Of a DNA stretch of 64,000 nucleotides, positions 51,635 to 63,416 are shown piece after piece (within the stretch, counting starts at the first letter, position 1; every line of letters begins with the position of its first letter). The DNA lies in NCBI GenBank assembly GCA_030063045.1, contig JAQSEB010000022.1, forward strand, positions 868,001 to 932,000, written 5' to 3'. The translations under genes were made by a program, and so were the position numbers. This DNA is from Pratylenchus scribneri (lineage: Eukaryota; Nematoda; Chromadorea; Rhabditida; Pratylenchidae). The notes beneath the pieces were generated by a model. The model did no database searches, was not told the DNA's origin, and saw only the letters and a list, made by a program, of their open reading frames with translations.

Positions 51635-52117
51635 TCCCTTTTTCATAACATGACAATTATCAAAAAACAAATTTTTCGTGTCATAATTATGAGTGAGGAT
51701 GAGGGTGCTATTCTCATTTATGCATTAGAATCAAAACTATAGTTAATAAATTATTTAATTAATTTATTTTATGCATTTTATAGAAATTAGAAATTACTTA
51801 AGAAAATAATTAATATTAACAAAACAAATAATATATATTTAAAAACTTGGATAGATTTATCGACATTTTTACAAATGTATTTTGAATATAAATAAAAGTT
51901 AATTTGTTTTTAATAAAAATAATTTAGATGTACAGAAATGGATAAAACTATAGTAAAGCCATTATCTAAATAAATAAAAACCAAATTTTGACATGTTCAA
52001 AATTTAACTATATTCAAAAATTATTAATACACAAAATTTTGAAAATCTCATTAAGTCAAATTTGTTTTAAAAATTCCTTAAAATTTATTAGCATAAATTT
52101 TTTTATTTTTTGCAATT

Positions 52118-52308
52118 TATGGAAGGAAAATTTGCTGAGATTGGATGATGAATGCAAATACAAAGAATGCCTCCAGCAACTAAACAAGCCCAAATTCGCC
52201 CTTTTTCGTGTGCTAAGAAAAGCGGGAATTCTGGATGAAAAAAAAGAGGAAGAAGAAGCCGAAAATGAGGGAAAAGGGGCAAATGAAAGGAAAATATTTG
52301 TGGCCTAG
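52118..52308 (+). CDS. Exon-like open frame of unknown gene
   Basis: A frame ending in TAG at 52306 reads RLDDECKYKECLQQLNKPKF then ALFRVLRKAGILDEK and a Glu-rich tail. The composition is protein-like and the local GC content raised. An AG acceptor near 52127 could start it. No neighbouring exons or family were recognised. It may be a last exon or a relic. Confidence 0.3.
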
Positions 52309-52941
52309 GAAATAAAAAATGATGTCGTCTGGCAATTTCGCCGAATTGGCGGCCCCGGGCGTTGGCATTGACACAAGCGGATGAAATGGAGAATATATGT
52401 GCCACAAAAGCAATTGGCCCTATTTTTCGGAATAAAACAAAATTTTGTTCCAAGACCAAAAATGTGACGAAGAAGAAGGGAAAATGTGATGATGAGGGAG
52501 GATTAAATCCCGGGGTGGCCAGCTAATGTTTTTGAAAAGTGTTAGGTATAAGTAAATTCCAAAAAATGTAAGTTAAAAATTCTTTCCAAATTAGATTAAA
52601 TGTTTTGAATGAACTTATTAGTTTGTAGATTTAACGTAAAATAAAAACCCAAATTGTCTTTAGAAAACAATTTTTGGAAAAAAACACAAAATGTTTGGAA
52701 AAACAAAAAAAAAATGTTTAGAAAATGAACAAAATTTATTTAATGTTTCCCATTTTTTAATAAATTGTCTTGTATATTTCCAATTTTAAATTAAAAAGAA
52801 TGTTTTTTATTTACACAATTTGTGGAATCGACACCGGACATTTTTGAAGGTATAAATATTCTGCTGCTAATTAATTTTTAAGTTAAAAATATTTTATTCA
52901 ACAATAAAATCAAAGAGAACATGGAAATTATTTAAAAATTA

Positions 52942-53610
52942 ATTTAATACATTTTGTTGGATTAAAAAATTATTTCCAGCCAAAATTGTACTGTGAATTG
53001 TTTTACTGAACACGCAATGTGTTTTCTTTTCATTCATTTTGCAGGCTATTTCCTTCATAATTTGATCCAACAATAAACCATAATTTCCTTCGACCAGCAT
53101 TTTCCAACCATTGGTTTCCATCCACCTTTGAAATTGCCAAATTACTTTATTAATATTAATTTTTCATTTTACTTCCAAATGAATTTAACTCTTTTTTGAA
53201 GCGTAATGATCAATTTTTTCCCACTTTTTTTCAATCTAATTATTTGCTTCCAAATTTATTTAATCCTTTTTGAAGTGTAGTGGTCAGTGTTTAAAACCTA
53301 TTAAATTCCTCGACCTCGAAAACCCAATTTTTAAAAACATTATCCAATAGGATGATTCTGAATTATGAAAAAAAACGCATTTTCGTACTAAAATCTTATT
53401 TATTTTTATTCAACCTATGTCCTATTATCAAAATAGTACGTTTATGGATCGAAAACGATGTTTGGGCGAAAGGCGATTGGCTAAAACCAGCAATTCACAA
53501 ACATTCTCCTTGCCCATTGAATTGGGCAATCCCCAAAAAATAGCCCTCAAAATTTGATCCAGGAATTTAGCATATTTTTCTTCTTTCAACATTTTCCATC
53601 TGTTGGAAAT
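52942..53610 (-). pseudogene. Possible BTB/BACK (SPOP-like) C-terminal fragments, broken
   Basis: Two minus-strand pieces resemble each other and the tail of SPOP/TD-POZ proteins. 53610-53426 reads RWKMLKEEKYAKFLDQIL and then ENVCELLVLANRLSPKHR. 53169-52942 reads WMETNGWKMLVEGNYGLLLD and QIMKEIACKMNE, ending at TAA. SPOP-type proteins show a related V.ETSGWK..I pattern after an LL.LAD.Y motif. Stops separate the pieces and no BTB fold is found upstream, so this looks like the remains of a tandemly duplicated gene. The family call is tentative. Confidence 0.3.
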
Positions 53611-54483
53611 GAGCGAAAAATGATGAATTTTGATTATTTTTGATATTTTTATTTATATTTAATTTTCCATTTTTTATTTATTTTATTTCCACATTTTTCG
53701 TCCATTTCAATGTTCATTGATCACATTTTCATTTCTATTGCTGCTCGAAGCATAAAGAGGCGGGATTGGCCACTTTTCTCATGAAGAATATCCGCGTTTG
53801 CGGCGATGAGAATATCCGCCATTTGTGATTCTAAGCTAGACTCCTTATTGAATATCTATGGGCATAAATAATTATTTTTAAGATAAATACAACTAATGAA
53901 TAGCTAAATCCTGAACTTAGTTGTTGCACTATGAAAATGCACTAAAATGCAATTTTTATATGGTGCCTAATTTTCCGTACGGTGCCCAATTAACCGTGCC
54001 CAATTGTCCATCCACCGGCGGTGGATTGGCGATAGGGGAGGAGTTAGAGAAAATGTGAATTTCTAGCAGCTGCATTTTTTTAAACTAAATTTAGAAAAAG
54101 GCCAAATTAATGTACTTTGAACTGCGATCTTCTATTTCAGTCAAATTATTTGGATTGAATTAAAATTTATACAGCTCATCCAGCCTTCAATTTTCATACA
54201 CAAAATTGTCAGAGCAGAAAAAAATGCAATAAAATAATTTGCAAGTCACAATTTTAGTTTGCTCTTCACCACGGGCATTTTGAAATGAATAATGGATTGA
54301 ATTTTTGCAATTTAATAAAATTAGCAGCTGCCTCTAATTTGAATTGCTTATTTGTTTAAGTCTTTGCCAAAAAAATGTAAATTTTCAAAATTATAAAGCA
54401 CAAATTTTGTGACATGGAAGCATATAAAAATGTCACCAAAAATGAAGCGTATTATGAATAAAAATTAATAATTTATAACAAAA
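53611..54483. other. Upstream region of the carboxypeptidase gene
   Basis: AT-rich, with a short GC-richer patch GAATATCCGCGTTTGCGGCG near 53787 that contains a small inverted repeat with GATGAGAATATCCGCC. No gene recognised. The first signal-peptide exon follows at 54484. Confidence 0.4.
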
Positions 54484-57400
54484 ATGAAGAAAATAATAAT
54501 CAATTTCTTCATATTCATCATTTTAACAGCAAATTTACTGGTAAGCAGATTTGGAAAAATTATTACATTTACCTATTAAAATAAATATTTACCTAAAAAT
54601 ATTTTTCAAAATCTATGAGTCCATAAAACTGATAAAGCATTTTTTTAAATGTTTCTTCATAAAATTTGACATGGGTTAATATTTAATAATGTGACCCAAA
54701 AGTTCTAAAAATTTTTGGTTGAAATTCTCTCCGATGAATCGATTTTGTATTAATCCAATGGGGCAAAGTGAATTTTCAAAGTTATAAATCATAAATTTTG
54801 GGAAGCACATAAAAATGTCACGAAAATGAGGGATTATGAATGAAAAAATTAATAACTAAAATGTAAAGCCTTCAATTTGAATATTTGTTACTGTCTGGAC
54901 TGCTAAAAAAGAAAATTTTCAAAGCATAAATCATAAATTTTGGGAAATTGGAGCATATAAAAATGTCACAAAAATGAAAGGGATTTTGAATAAAAAAATT
55001 AATAATTTCTAACAAAAATGCAGACAATAATAATTAATTTAATCGCTTTCACCATTTTAATGGCAAATTTACTGGTAAGTAAAATTGGGAAATATTGATT
55101 AATGAATAATTAATTTACTTATTAAATTCAATGAATTTACGTAAAAATTTTCCTTAAATATTTTTTTGAGTCCATAATGGTTAAATAAAGCAAATTTTTA
55201 ATTTCTCTTCGCAGAAAATCACCGAATCTTCCACTCTCTCCAATGGCTTTTATGAACCGGATCGAATCGAATCTTTACCTGGTCTCAAATCCAATTTGAG
55301 TTCTGATCATTTTTCGGGTAATGATTATTTATTTTATTTTAAAATTTAGATTTTCTATAATAAAATTTTATAAAATAATTTTTCCTAAATTTTACATAAT
55401 CAAAAATTTTTTTAATATTGAAAAATATTTTTTTAATTATAAAACAAATATATAAAAGGGAAATATTTAAATGACGAAAAAACATTGAAAATGCAGAAAA
55501 GTTTATAACGGTTTAGTGGTTTACTCAAAATTCACAAACCATATACCATTGGATAGAGCTCGTCAAGACGCATCGAATGGTATATAATTTGTCATGGCTT
55601 AAATGGTTTTGAACCAAAACCCATATGATGGTTTAAGTGGTTTAATACCCTTAATTTTTAATCAAACCATGTCAAAATATATACCAACCGACGCGTTTCG
55701 ATGAGATCTATCGATTGGGTATAAGGTTTGGGGGTCTAGGACAAACTGTTATAAACTTTTCGACATTTTCAATGTTTTTTTTCGCCAAATTAAATACCAT
55801 CCATATATAAAATAATAATCAAAAAATTAATTTTCATATTTTAATGTTTTTTTGATGAGCAAAATTTGCATATTTTAACAGGGAAATTTATAAATTCTCA
55901 GTCGATAAATCAATTTTAAATACTTCTTATTTCTACTAATCATTAAGGTTATTTGAATGTGAGTGCCGAGCATCGTCTCTTCTACTATTTGGCCACTTCA
56001 CAAAATGATACGACAAATAATCCACTGATTTTCTGGTTTAACGGTGGTCCCGGCTCTTCCTCTTTGTTTGGTTCATTCGCGGAAATGGGTCCATATTTAA
56101 TTAATCCGGATGGGGAAACGTTGAGGCCAAATCCGGATGCGTGGAACAAAAATGCTTCAATCGTCTATTTGGAATCGCCTTATTGGGTTGGCTACTCATA
56201 TTCCACAAATGCAAATGAGACAGGCTGGAGCGATGATAAAGTATGCAAATTGATGAAATTTTATATATTGAGAATGGAAGATTAATGTATTTTTGGAAAT
56301 TAACAAAAAATTATCTCCAAAAATGGCAAAATAATCGAAAATTGGATAATTTAAAATTTTTTGCCTTGATTTTCTGACCAATAATTTTTGATCAATAAAT
56401 TTAATATCAAAATGCTAAAAATGTAACCAATTGTTTTAAATTTTCTAAAAATTTTTTAATATTATTGAAATTTTGGCAAATGTAAAATTTTGACGCTGAG
56501 CTCTAATATTAAAAAACGAAAAAAATATCGAAAATTTTGGATTTAAAATTCGGCCCAATTTCTGTCTATATTTAAACTGCTGAATGAACAACAAAATTGT
56601 TTGAATTGAAGAAAAAATTTAAATAAATTCATATATTGAGAAAAAAAAAAAACAAAATAGAAAAATAAAATAAAAGCGAATGAAAAAATGCTTAAAATAA
56701 AAATCTAATCCTTTTTTTTTAGAAAATTTTTCTCATAAATTGTAATTTTATCTAAAAATTTTACACAGACTACCGAGGAGAATTACGAGGCCATTAAACA
56801 ATTTATGCATAAATTTCCGACATTTCGGCAACATCGCCTCTTTTTGACCGGTGAATCCTATGCCGGCGTTTATGTTCCATTGTTGGCCGCAAAAATTATT
56901 GATGAAATGCAAAATTATTCGTTGAATTTTGAGGTGAGTGCTAATGACAGATCCAAAATTTTTTAGTCGTAGGTCATAGCTCATCGAGACAATAATTTAT
57001 TAAGAAAAAACTTATGCAAATAAATGCTCGAATAGGTACTTTCCCATTATCTAGGTGGCAGTCATTATGTGGGGACACCCCCTTAAAAATAGCCTATGCC
57101 TGCACCCCAGATAATGACACTGCCTCCCCCCCCACCTCAGATAATGGGAAAGGACCCTCGAATATTACTAAAATTCCTTACTTAGATCAGAAAAATATTC
57201 CCCTGACTTAACCAGAATTCCCCTGACTAGAAAAATATTCCCATGACTTAACTAGAATTCCCTACTGCTACTGGCTTATGTCGATCCGCGCCTTCATAAA
57301 ATATAAAATTAATTCCCCAAAAATAATTTTAATATATTATTCCACAGGGAATAGCCATCGGCAACGGTCAATTTAATATTACGCTGAATCAATTGACTAA

Positions 57401-60123
57401 ACAAATTTACGGCTATTTTCATGGATTTTTCGATGATGCTTCTTGGGATAATTTCACCAAAAGTTGTGGAGGATTCGAAAATATCGGTAATATAATTATT
57501 TATATAAATAAATTGCTACATTTTTTAGATCATTGTGACCCCAAAATTCTTGATTGGTTTTCCCAAAATAACTACCCACTTCCGTGGACACAATTGAACC
57601 AATATGACATCTATGAACAATGCCGTAAATATTTAATTTACATATTCAAATTTAAAACAAATTAACATTATCATATAATTCTACTAAAAATCTCAACTAC
57701 TGCTGCCTACAAAATTGAAAGAAGGAAACAAATTTGTTTCCATAATTCTTGGGAAGTAGTTAAATTTTTTTAATTGAATCTATTTATTATTTGTATCGTA
57801 TACATTTTGTTTTTAAAGAATAGTCCAATTTTTTGTCTATTTTGAATTTCATGTGAACTTTACATCATTAACCAATTCGGTTTTCTTTCTATCATTTCAG
57901 CAAAATACAGGTTTTAAAATTTAAAAAAATCTTATGTATATGTATAGCATAGTTGGATTAATCAATCATTATTCTGATTCAACGATCTCGAAAACCCGTC
58001 ATGGACGAAATAGGAAAATAAAAGTAAAAAAGAAAAAAAATAAATAAATTTTTAACTGGTTTTTGAACCAATTCGAGCAGGCTAGGTTCAAAATAAATGC
58101 AATATTCCGTTCCCTTCCCTCGATCTGGAAAACTCTAATAAAAAAAACATATTTTAAGTTGAAAATGAAATTAAATTTTATATTAAAAATGGATGAGGGG
58201 GTACGAATTACGAAAGACACAAGTAATTTAATTACATTATTTTTAATAAAGATATTGTAAGCAATGCGAGTGGAGACTTGCCGACAACCTTGATAAGTCC
58301 TCCAACGGACAATGGCACTATGCCTCCGTCAGTGGCAAATCAAATATTGGTTTGCGAAAATGGTTAATGAATTGGGCTAGTAAGAATTTAAAATTAATTT
58401 TATTCTTATTAAGGATATTATGAACCTTCACTCGAAAAATATCTAAACCTGCCCGAGGGTAAAATTAAATTATATTATTAATTTAATTACAAAATTCTTT
58501 AATTTTAAGTGCGCCAAAATTTGCATGTGACCAAAGGCGCCAATAAGACTTGGACTGTTGATAAGTATATTTTTAAAAATTATGGAAAATTTATTATATA
58601 ATTAATTTTTAGTGACTTCATCTTGAATCAATATCAAACTCAACACGGTAAGAATTTTTAAGAAAATAATAAAAATAAATTCACATTTATTATCCTGTTA
58701 TTCAAAATTTAATTTTTTAACCCCAAAATAGTTTTTGATTAATAAATTATTAAGCGGTTTTAGATCTTACAAAGTTTATACCAATTTATAGATCACATCG
58801 AGACATGCCGAATGATATATAAAGTACCAGAATTTGGCCCAAAATTAAAGTGTTTAAAATAAAAAAAAAATTGGAAAATGGTTTAAATGGGTTAAATCAG
58901 TTTCGATTTAAACTAAGAATATTATATCTCAAAAGATGTGTATTGATAAGATTTACAAATGATTATTGTTTTGTAAGTCTAAAACCAATTTCTGATTTAT
59001 TAGAAGTTAAAAGACTATTTTTGGCTTAAAAAATAAAATTTGGGGTTAAAAAAGGGGTAAAAAATATTTTTCCATTAATTTAAATAAAAATAATTTTAAA
59101 ATTAATTTAATTACTTAAACAGATGGCGGTGTTGAAATGTTCGTTAGGAAAGTTGTGGATGCCGGTGTCCGTGTTCTCTTGTATGCCGGTGATACGGACG
59201 TAGTCTGCAATTATATACTTTCCCAAAAATTTGCTCGGAATCTTGGATTGAAACCGGTTAATTTAAAAAAAAATAAATAAAATAATTTTTACTGATTATT
59301 TATTTTGCAGGATCGAGGCCAATATTCATGGTCGGTGCCCGGTGTTGACATCACAAATGCGGGCACATTCACCAACTATTTGGGTGGCGGCGGACTCACT
59401 TTTACAACAAGTCAGTTGAAAATAAATATTATTAATTATTAGCCAGATAAAAGGACATTTTTTTACCATTTTTGTTCTATTAAAATAATTTTATTAATCT
59501 TCTAGAGAATATTTTTTGACTATAATTATATTGTGATTAAAAAATATTAAGTAGGATAAGAATGAGTTTTTTCTGGTATTTTATTAACAATAATTTTAAT
59601 TATTTATTTTTAATTTTATTAAAAAAATTTGTATTCATATTTTTATAGCTAAGATAAAATTGAAATAAACATATCGTATTTCTCTATTAGTAGTCCTATC
59701 TACTATATAGTAGCCATAGGCCTATTTATTTTCTTAAACCTTTATGAGGCAATAAATTAACTTTTCAGTTTAAAAAATTCTCAAAAAAGGAATAAAATTC
59801 GAGAAGAAATACTATTAAGAGCCTACTATAGGGAAATACTGTTAGCATATTTTCAATTAATAGTATATAATAGCTTATAACTAATAAATAAAGCAATACG
59901 AAAAAAAAACAATTTAATTATTCCATTATTAATTTTTCAGTTCGAGGTGCCGGCCATATGGTAATATTTAAAATAAAAATTATTAAAAATGTTTCCAAAA
60001 TTCAAGGTACCCCAAAAGAAGGGCCCTCAAATCTATTTTGCGATTGAAGCATTCCTAAATAATCGACACAATTTTGGCCTTAGCAAAGACAATCTCGTCT
60101 TTATGGGCGTTGGCGATGGATAA
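54484..60123 (+). CDS. Serine carboxypeptidase (peptidase family S10), complete, with two candidate first exons
   Basis: S10 enzymes remove C-terminal residues at acid pH in lysosomes or after secretion. Alternative first exons 54484-54540 and 55018-55074 each encode a 19-residue signal peptide and end in phase 0. Shared exons: 55215-55317, 55948-56240, 56769-56933, 57348-57486, 57529-57624, 57901-57910, 58262-58362, 58414-58458, 58510-58564, 58613-58647, 59123-59256, 59311-59410, 59941-59960, 60007-60123. Either first exon gives 1470 nt, 489 residues, the usual family length. Signatures: FWFNGGPGSSSLFGSF, catalytic serine in TGESYAGVYVP, YLNLPEVRQNLHV, catalytic aspartate in LLYAGDTDVVCNY, catalytic histidine in RGAGHMVP. 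Exon 7 is only 10 nt but is needed to keep frame. AATAAA-like signals lie at about 60152 and 60220. Confidence 0.94.
55468..55795. repeat. R5 hairpin copy
   Basis: AGAAAAGTTTATAACGGTTT faces AAACTGTTATAAACTTTTCG; inner GATAGAGCTCGTCAAGACGC and GCGTTTCGATGAGATCTATC are complementary. It is in the intron before the GGPGSS exon. Confidence 0.8.
57035..57265. repeat. Small inverted and direct repeat in carboxypeptidase intron
   Basis: CTTTCCCATTATCTAGGTGG faces CACCTCAGATAATGGGAAAG (57039-57155), followed by two copies of GAAAAATATTCCC(C/A)TGACTT(A). It looks like a short MITE. Confidence 0.65.
58730..59015. repeat. R4 element, diverged
   Basis: The right end CTGATTTATTAGAAGTTAAA and inner GATCACATCGAGACATGCCG match R4 at 33135-33420. 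It is in the carboxypeptidase intron before the catalytic-Asp exon. Confidence 0.6.
59672..59850. repeat. R8-type element, diverged
   Basis: CGTATTTCTCTATTAGTAGT at the left and GAGAAGAAATACTATTAAGA at the right resemble the ends of the R8 element at 61808-62091. It is in the carboxypeptidase intron before the GAGHM exon. Confidence 0.5.
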
Positions 60124-60374
60124 TTAAAGTTTTTAGCAATTGGAAAAAGATAAAATAAAATTGATGTATACAATACAAATATAAGATTCAATTTGATAAT
60201 AAAAAATATATTTTTGAATTCGGAATAAAGAATTATTTGTTGGGAGAGTAATATTAATGACGGGGATTATATTTTTGATAATTAAAATTTTTGATACTAA
60301 AATATTTTATGTCATTTAAAATTCGCCATTAGCTTCAATTTAAATCACTTTTTTGTAAGGTTATTTATAACCAA

Positions 60375-60570
60375 TACCGTATTTATTCTATTAGAAGACT
60401 ACTCTATTAGAAACCCAGCCCAACAAAAATTCATGTCAAAAATAACCAATTTCTAGCTGAAATTTAGCCGAAATAAGCATTTTTTATCCAAAATTTCATA
60501 AAAATCTCGTTCCCAGTAGGTCTACGAAATTTATAAGCCCTTGGGCTTCTACAGAATAAATAATAACTAA
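60375..60570. repeat. R8 element
   Basis: ACCGTATTTATTCTATTAGA at the left; CCCTTGGGCTTCTACAGAAT AAATA at the right, complementary in part. Confidence 0.6.
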
Positions 60571-60788
60571 AAAATTAAAGTGGCAAAAAAACTAGATAGA
60601 TTATATTTTTTAATTTTTCCGAGTGGCAATTTTATCTTTGAATGGCGATTTTAAAAAACCATTGGTTTTATTTCTTTTACTATCATCGAAAATTTATCTT
60701 GGAATTCCTCCATTGATAATTGTCTATAAATTCTAACAAAACCATTGGCGAAAATGAAAACTAATGTTTCCATTCTTTTATTACAGCT

Positions 60789-60898
60789 TCGGATGTGAAT
60801 TCGGAGTCAGAATCAAAAGTTATGATGAGCAGAGCAGTGGAGAGAAACTTTATCTTTCCGAAAAAATATCCGAAGGGACTTACCAGCATTTATTTTAG
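60789..60898 (+). CDS. Exon-like open frame of unknown gene
   Basis: After TTATTACAG at 60788 the frame reads FGCEFGVRIKSYDEQSSGEK then LYLSEKISEGTYQ and stops at TAG (60896-60898). The composition is protein-like with a good acceptor, but no other exon could be joined. It may be a last exon of a decayed gene or chance. Confidence 0.3.
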
Positions 60899-61807
60899 AT
60901 GCAAACTTTTTTTCAATTAACCAATAAAAATTTTCGACATATATAGGTTAATATTAGAGAGATGACTTCTAAAAGAGAGAAAACTAAAATAGAAAAAATA
61001 TGAAGTGTATTAATTTAAAATTTACCAAAAAATTAGTTTACCCAAAAAAGGAATTAATTTAACCAAATTTTTCGTGTCGATAAATAATAATTTTTTGAGG
61101 TCATATAACTTAACCAAATCAGAATTCTTTAGGATTCCCTAACCCCTAGCTTCTAATCCCATCTTGCCCTGAACCTAATCCTGAACCTTAATACCTAGTT
61201 ATGGCCGGCCAAGTTATGTGGCCTTAAAAATAATATTGTTCGACACGAAAGAATTTGGGTAAATTAATTCTTTTTTTTTGGGTAATTTAATATTGGGGAA
61301 GTATTTAATTTGTCGAAAAGAGTATTGAAAGTGTCGAAATCGATAATGTCGCAAACTGTTTTTGGTTTATGGCAGGCATGGGATTAGGGAATCTTAATGA
61401 AGCCTGACTGGGCCAAGTTATACGGCCTAAAAGAAATGCGACATAATATCCATTACGACAAATTAAATGCAATCCATTTAATATTATTCCCGAAAAAATA
61501 GTGTAAATAATTACTGTTTCGAGACGAGCAAGAGCCATTCTGGTACATATAGAAAATATAGAATAGAGTAGAGATTAAAAACACACTCTAAATATCAATC
61601 ATATTCACCCAGCTTTTTATCGAATAAAAAAAATAATAATAATAGATGTAATTGGTTAATATAATCGGATCGGACAGTGACAAATCAAAGTAATAGGATA
61701 GAATGAATTTTAAAAAGAATAGAATTAAAAAAATGCCGATAAAAAGATTAAATGGAAATAATGAAGGTAGCGAAATTTGATAAAAAAAAAATATTTAAAT
61801 CATATTT

Positions 61808-62091
61808 ACCGTATTTCTTCTATTAGAAGCCCTTGCTATATTTGAAGCCCACCATCAAAATTTTTTTTCATCTTTTTATTTTTAATTTTATATAAAAATA
61901 TTAGAATGGTAAAATATATTAAAAAAAACATGTTTTTAACCATAAAAACTTGTTCCAATTTCTAGGAAATTGTATTGAATAATTTTATATTTCCCCTGAA
62001 ATTTATAAGCCCATGGCTCTATTTGAAGCCCACCCTAGAGAGAGTATATGAAATTTGCAGGCCCTTGGGCTTCTAATAGAAGAAATACGGT
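61808..62091. repeat. R8 element, full copy with 25-bp perfect terminal inverted repeats
   Basis: The left end starts ACCGTATTTCTTCTATTAGA and continues AGCCC; the right end is its exact complement. Inner AAGCCCACC motifs are repeated. 284 bp, no ORF. Confidence 0.85.
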
Positions 62092-62197
62092 TGGTGGAAT
62101 ATCGTGTCAAATTGTTTTCTGCATCAAATTGCTGTTCATTTAATGCATACATTTATGTTTTGGATGATTATCGTTCGAAGATTCTCCTTGTAATTTT

Positions 62198-63416
62198 TTA
62201 AATTTCTTCCACTGTGGCCGGAGTTCCTTTGGCAATTTCTTTTTCAAGTTCTTCCACGGAGGGCGGAGTTCCTTTATGAATTTTCACTTTTGTTCCTTCA
62301 CCAAACAAATAAACTTTGAGCGAAAATCCGCCCTCAAACATCGGAAATTTAGTTGTTATATCACGAACTTATTGAATTTATGAGAGTTTTAAAATTAATT
62401 TTAAAAAAAACAAACCCAGTAATATCTGATTATTTTTTGTGTAAAAATAGAAAAATTTTTTATCATGATTAAATAGGCCGCATCCATAGGAAGCATTAAT
62501 ATTAGCTTTTGGTTTATAAGAAAAGCTTTGGCCGGCATATTTTCTATCAATTTTTTTTCCATTTAGCTCAAATTTAAACGGTTCTTTAAATCTTAAAAGA
62601 GGAATTTGAATTCGAATTTTTCAAATATATTACCTCCTATTTTTTTCCAATACCATCAATTCAAAATATTGTATTTTCTTTTCCGGAGAAATAATGAACC
62701 GTGTAGTTGATTTAATAATAGGATTTGATACTGAAAATAAGAATTTTATACATGAAATTGCATCGCAATAAAAATCAATGGAAAATATTTAATTTGTCGG
62801 AAATATAAGTATTGAAATTGTCGAAAAGTTTATAACGGTTTAATTATTTGCCCAAAATTCACAAACCATATACCCAATTGGATAGAGCTCGTCAAGACGC
62901 ATCGAATGGTATTGTCATGGCTTAAATGGTTTTGAACCAAAACTCACAATATGGTTTAAGTGGTTTAATACCTTTAATCTTGATCAAACCACGACAAAAT
63001 ATATACCAAAGGACGCATCTTGACGAGATCTATCGAATGGGTATATGGTTTAGGGGTTCAGGACAAACCGTTAAACCGTTATTTATAATCTTTTCGAGAC
63101 AAATTAAATACTCTCCAAAACATTTATTTTTCATGTTTTTATTAGAATTAGAAAAAATCATAAAAAAAATTCTTAAATCGGCTGAAATTTGGTCCTTTCA
63201 AAAAAAATCCAAGTAAACCAGAAATTAATAAACAAAAATATAAATAAAATGCATTTTCTTATTTTTTGAATTTATGAAAAAAAAGTAATAATAATAATTG
63301 CAAATTATTTACCAACCTTTTACTGTGAATGTATTCACATTTTCCTCATCCACTTTAGCATGATAATTAGGCACTTTAGAAGGATAATAAGGTTTAAATA
63401 TAAATTCATCATTGCT
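62198..63416 (-). CDS. SPRY-domain protein, 3' four exons (5' end not resolved)
   Basis: Exons on the minus strand: 63416-63317, 62730-62634, 62591-62416, 62367-62198; phases close and end at TAA 62198-62200. They encode about 180 residues. RFIISPEKKIQYFELMVLEK, then YGCGLFNHDKKFFYFYTKNN and FPMFEGGFSLKVYL fit the order of a SPRY/B30.2 beta-sandwich (ligand-binding scaffold). The tail has a repeated KGTP(P/A).VEE motif (IHKGTPPSVEEL, AKGTPATVEEI). Upstream, 63785-63640 (minus) has an open stretch VDSTQNDDCPQQRAKELKSQ that may be another exon. SPRY proteins are greatly expanded as secreted effectors in some plant-parasitic nematodes, but no signal peptide is visible here. Confidence 0.7.
62785..63113. 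repeat. R5 hairpin copy inside SPRY-gene intron
   Basis: TCGAAAAGTTTATAACGGTT faces AACCGTTATTTATAATCTTT TCG; inner GATAGAGCTCGTCAAGACGC and GCATCTTGACGAGATCTATC pair. The orientation and spacing match 55468-55795. Confidence 0.8.

Larger units (their letters stand above)
60124..62197. other. Intergenic region between carboxypeptidase and SPRY gene
   Basis: It contains R8 elements (60375-60570, 61808-62091), a segment with GGCCAAGTTATGTGGCC and its inverted counterpart GGGCCAAGTTATACGGCC (61200-61430), and one exon-like open stretch listed at 60789-60898. Otherwise nothing is recognised. Confidence 0.5.
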
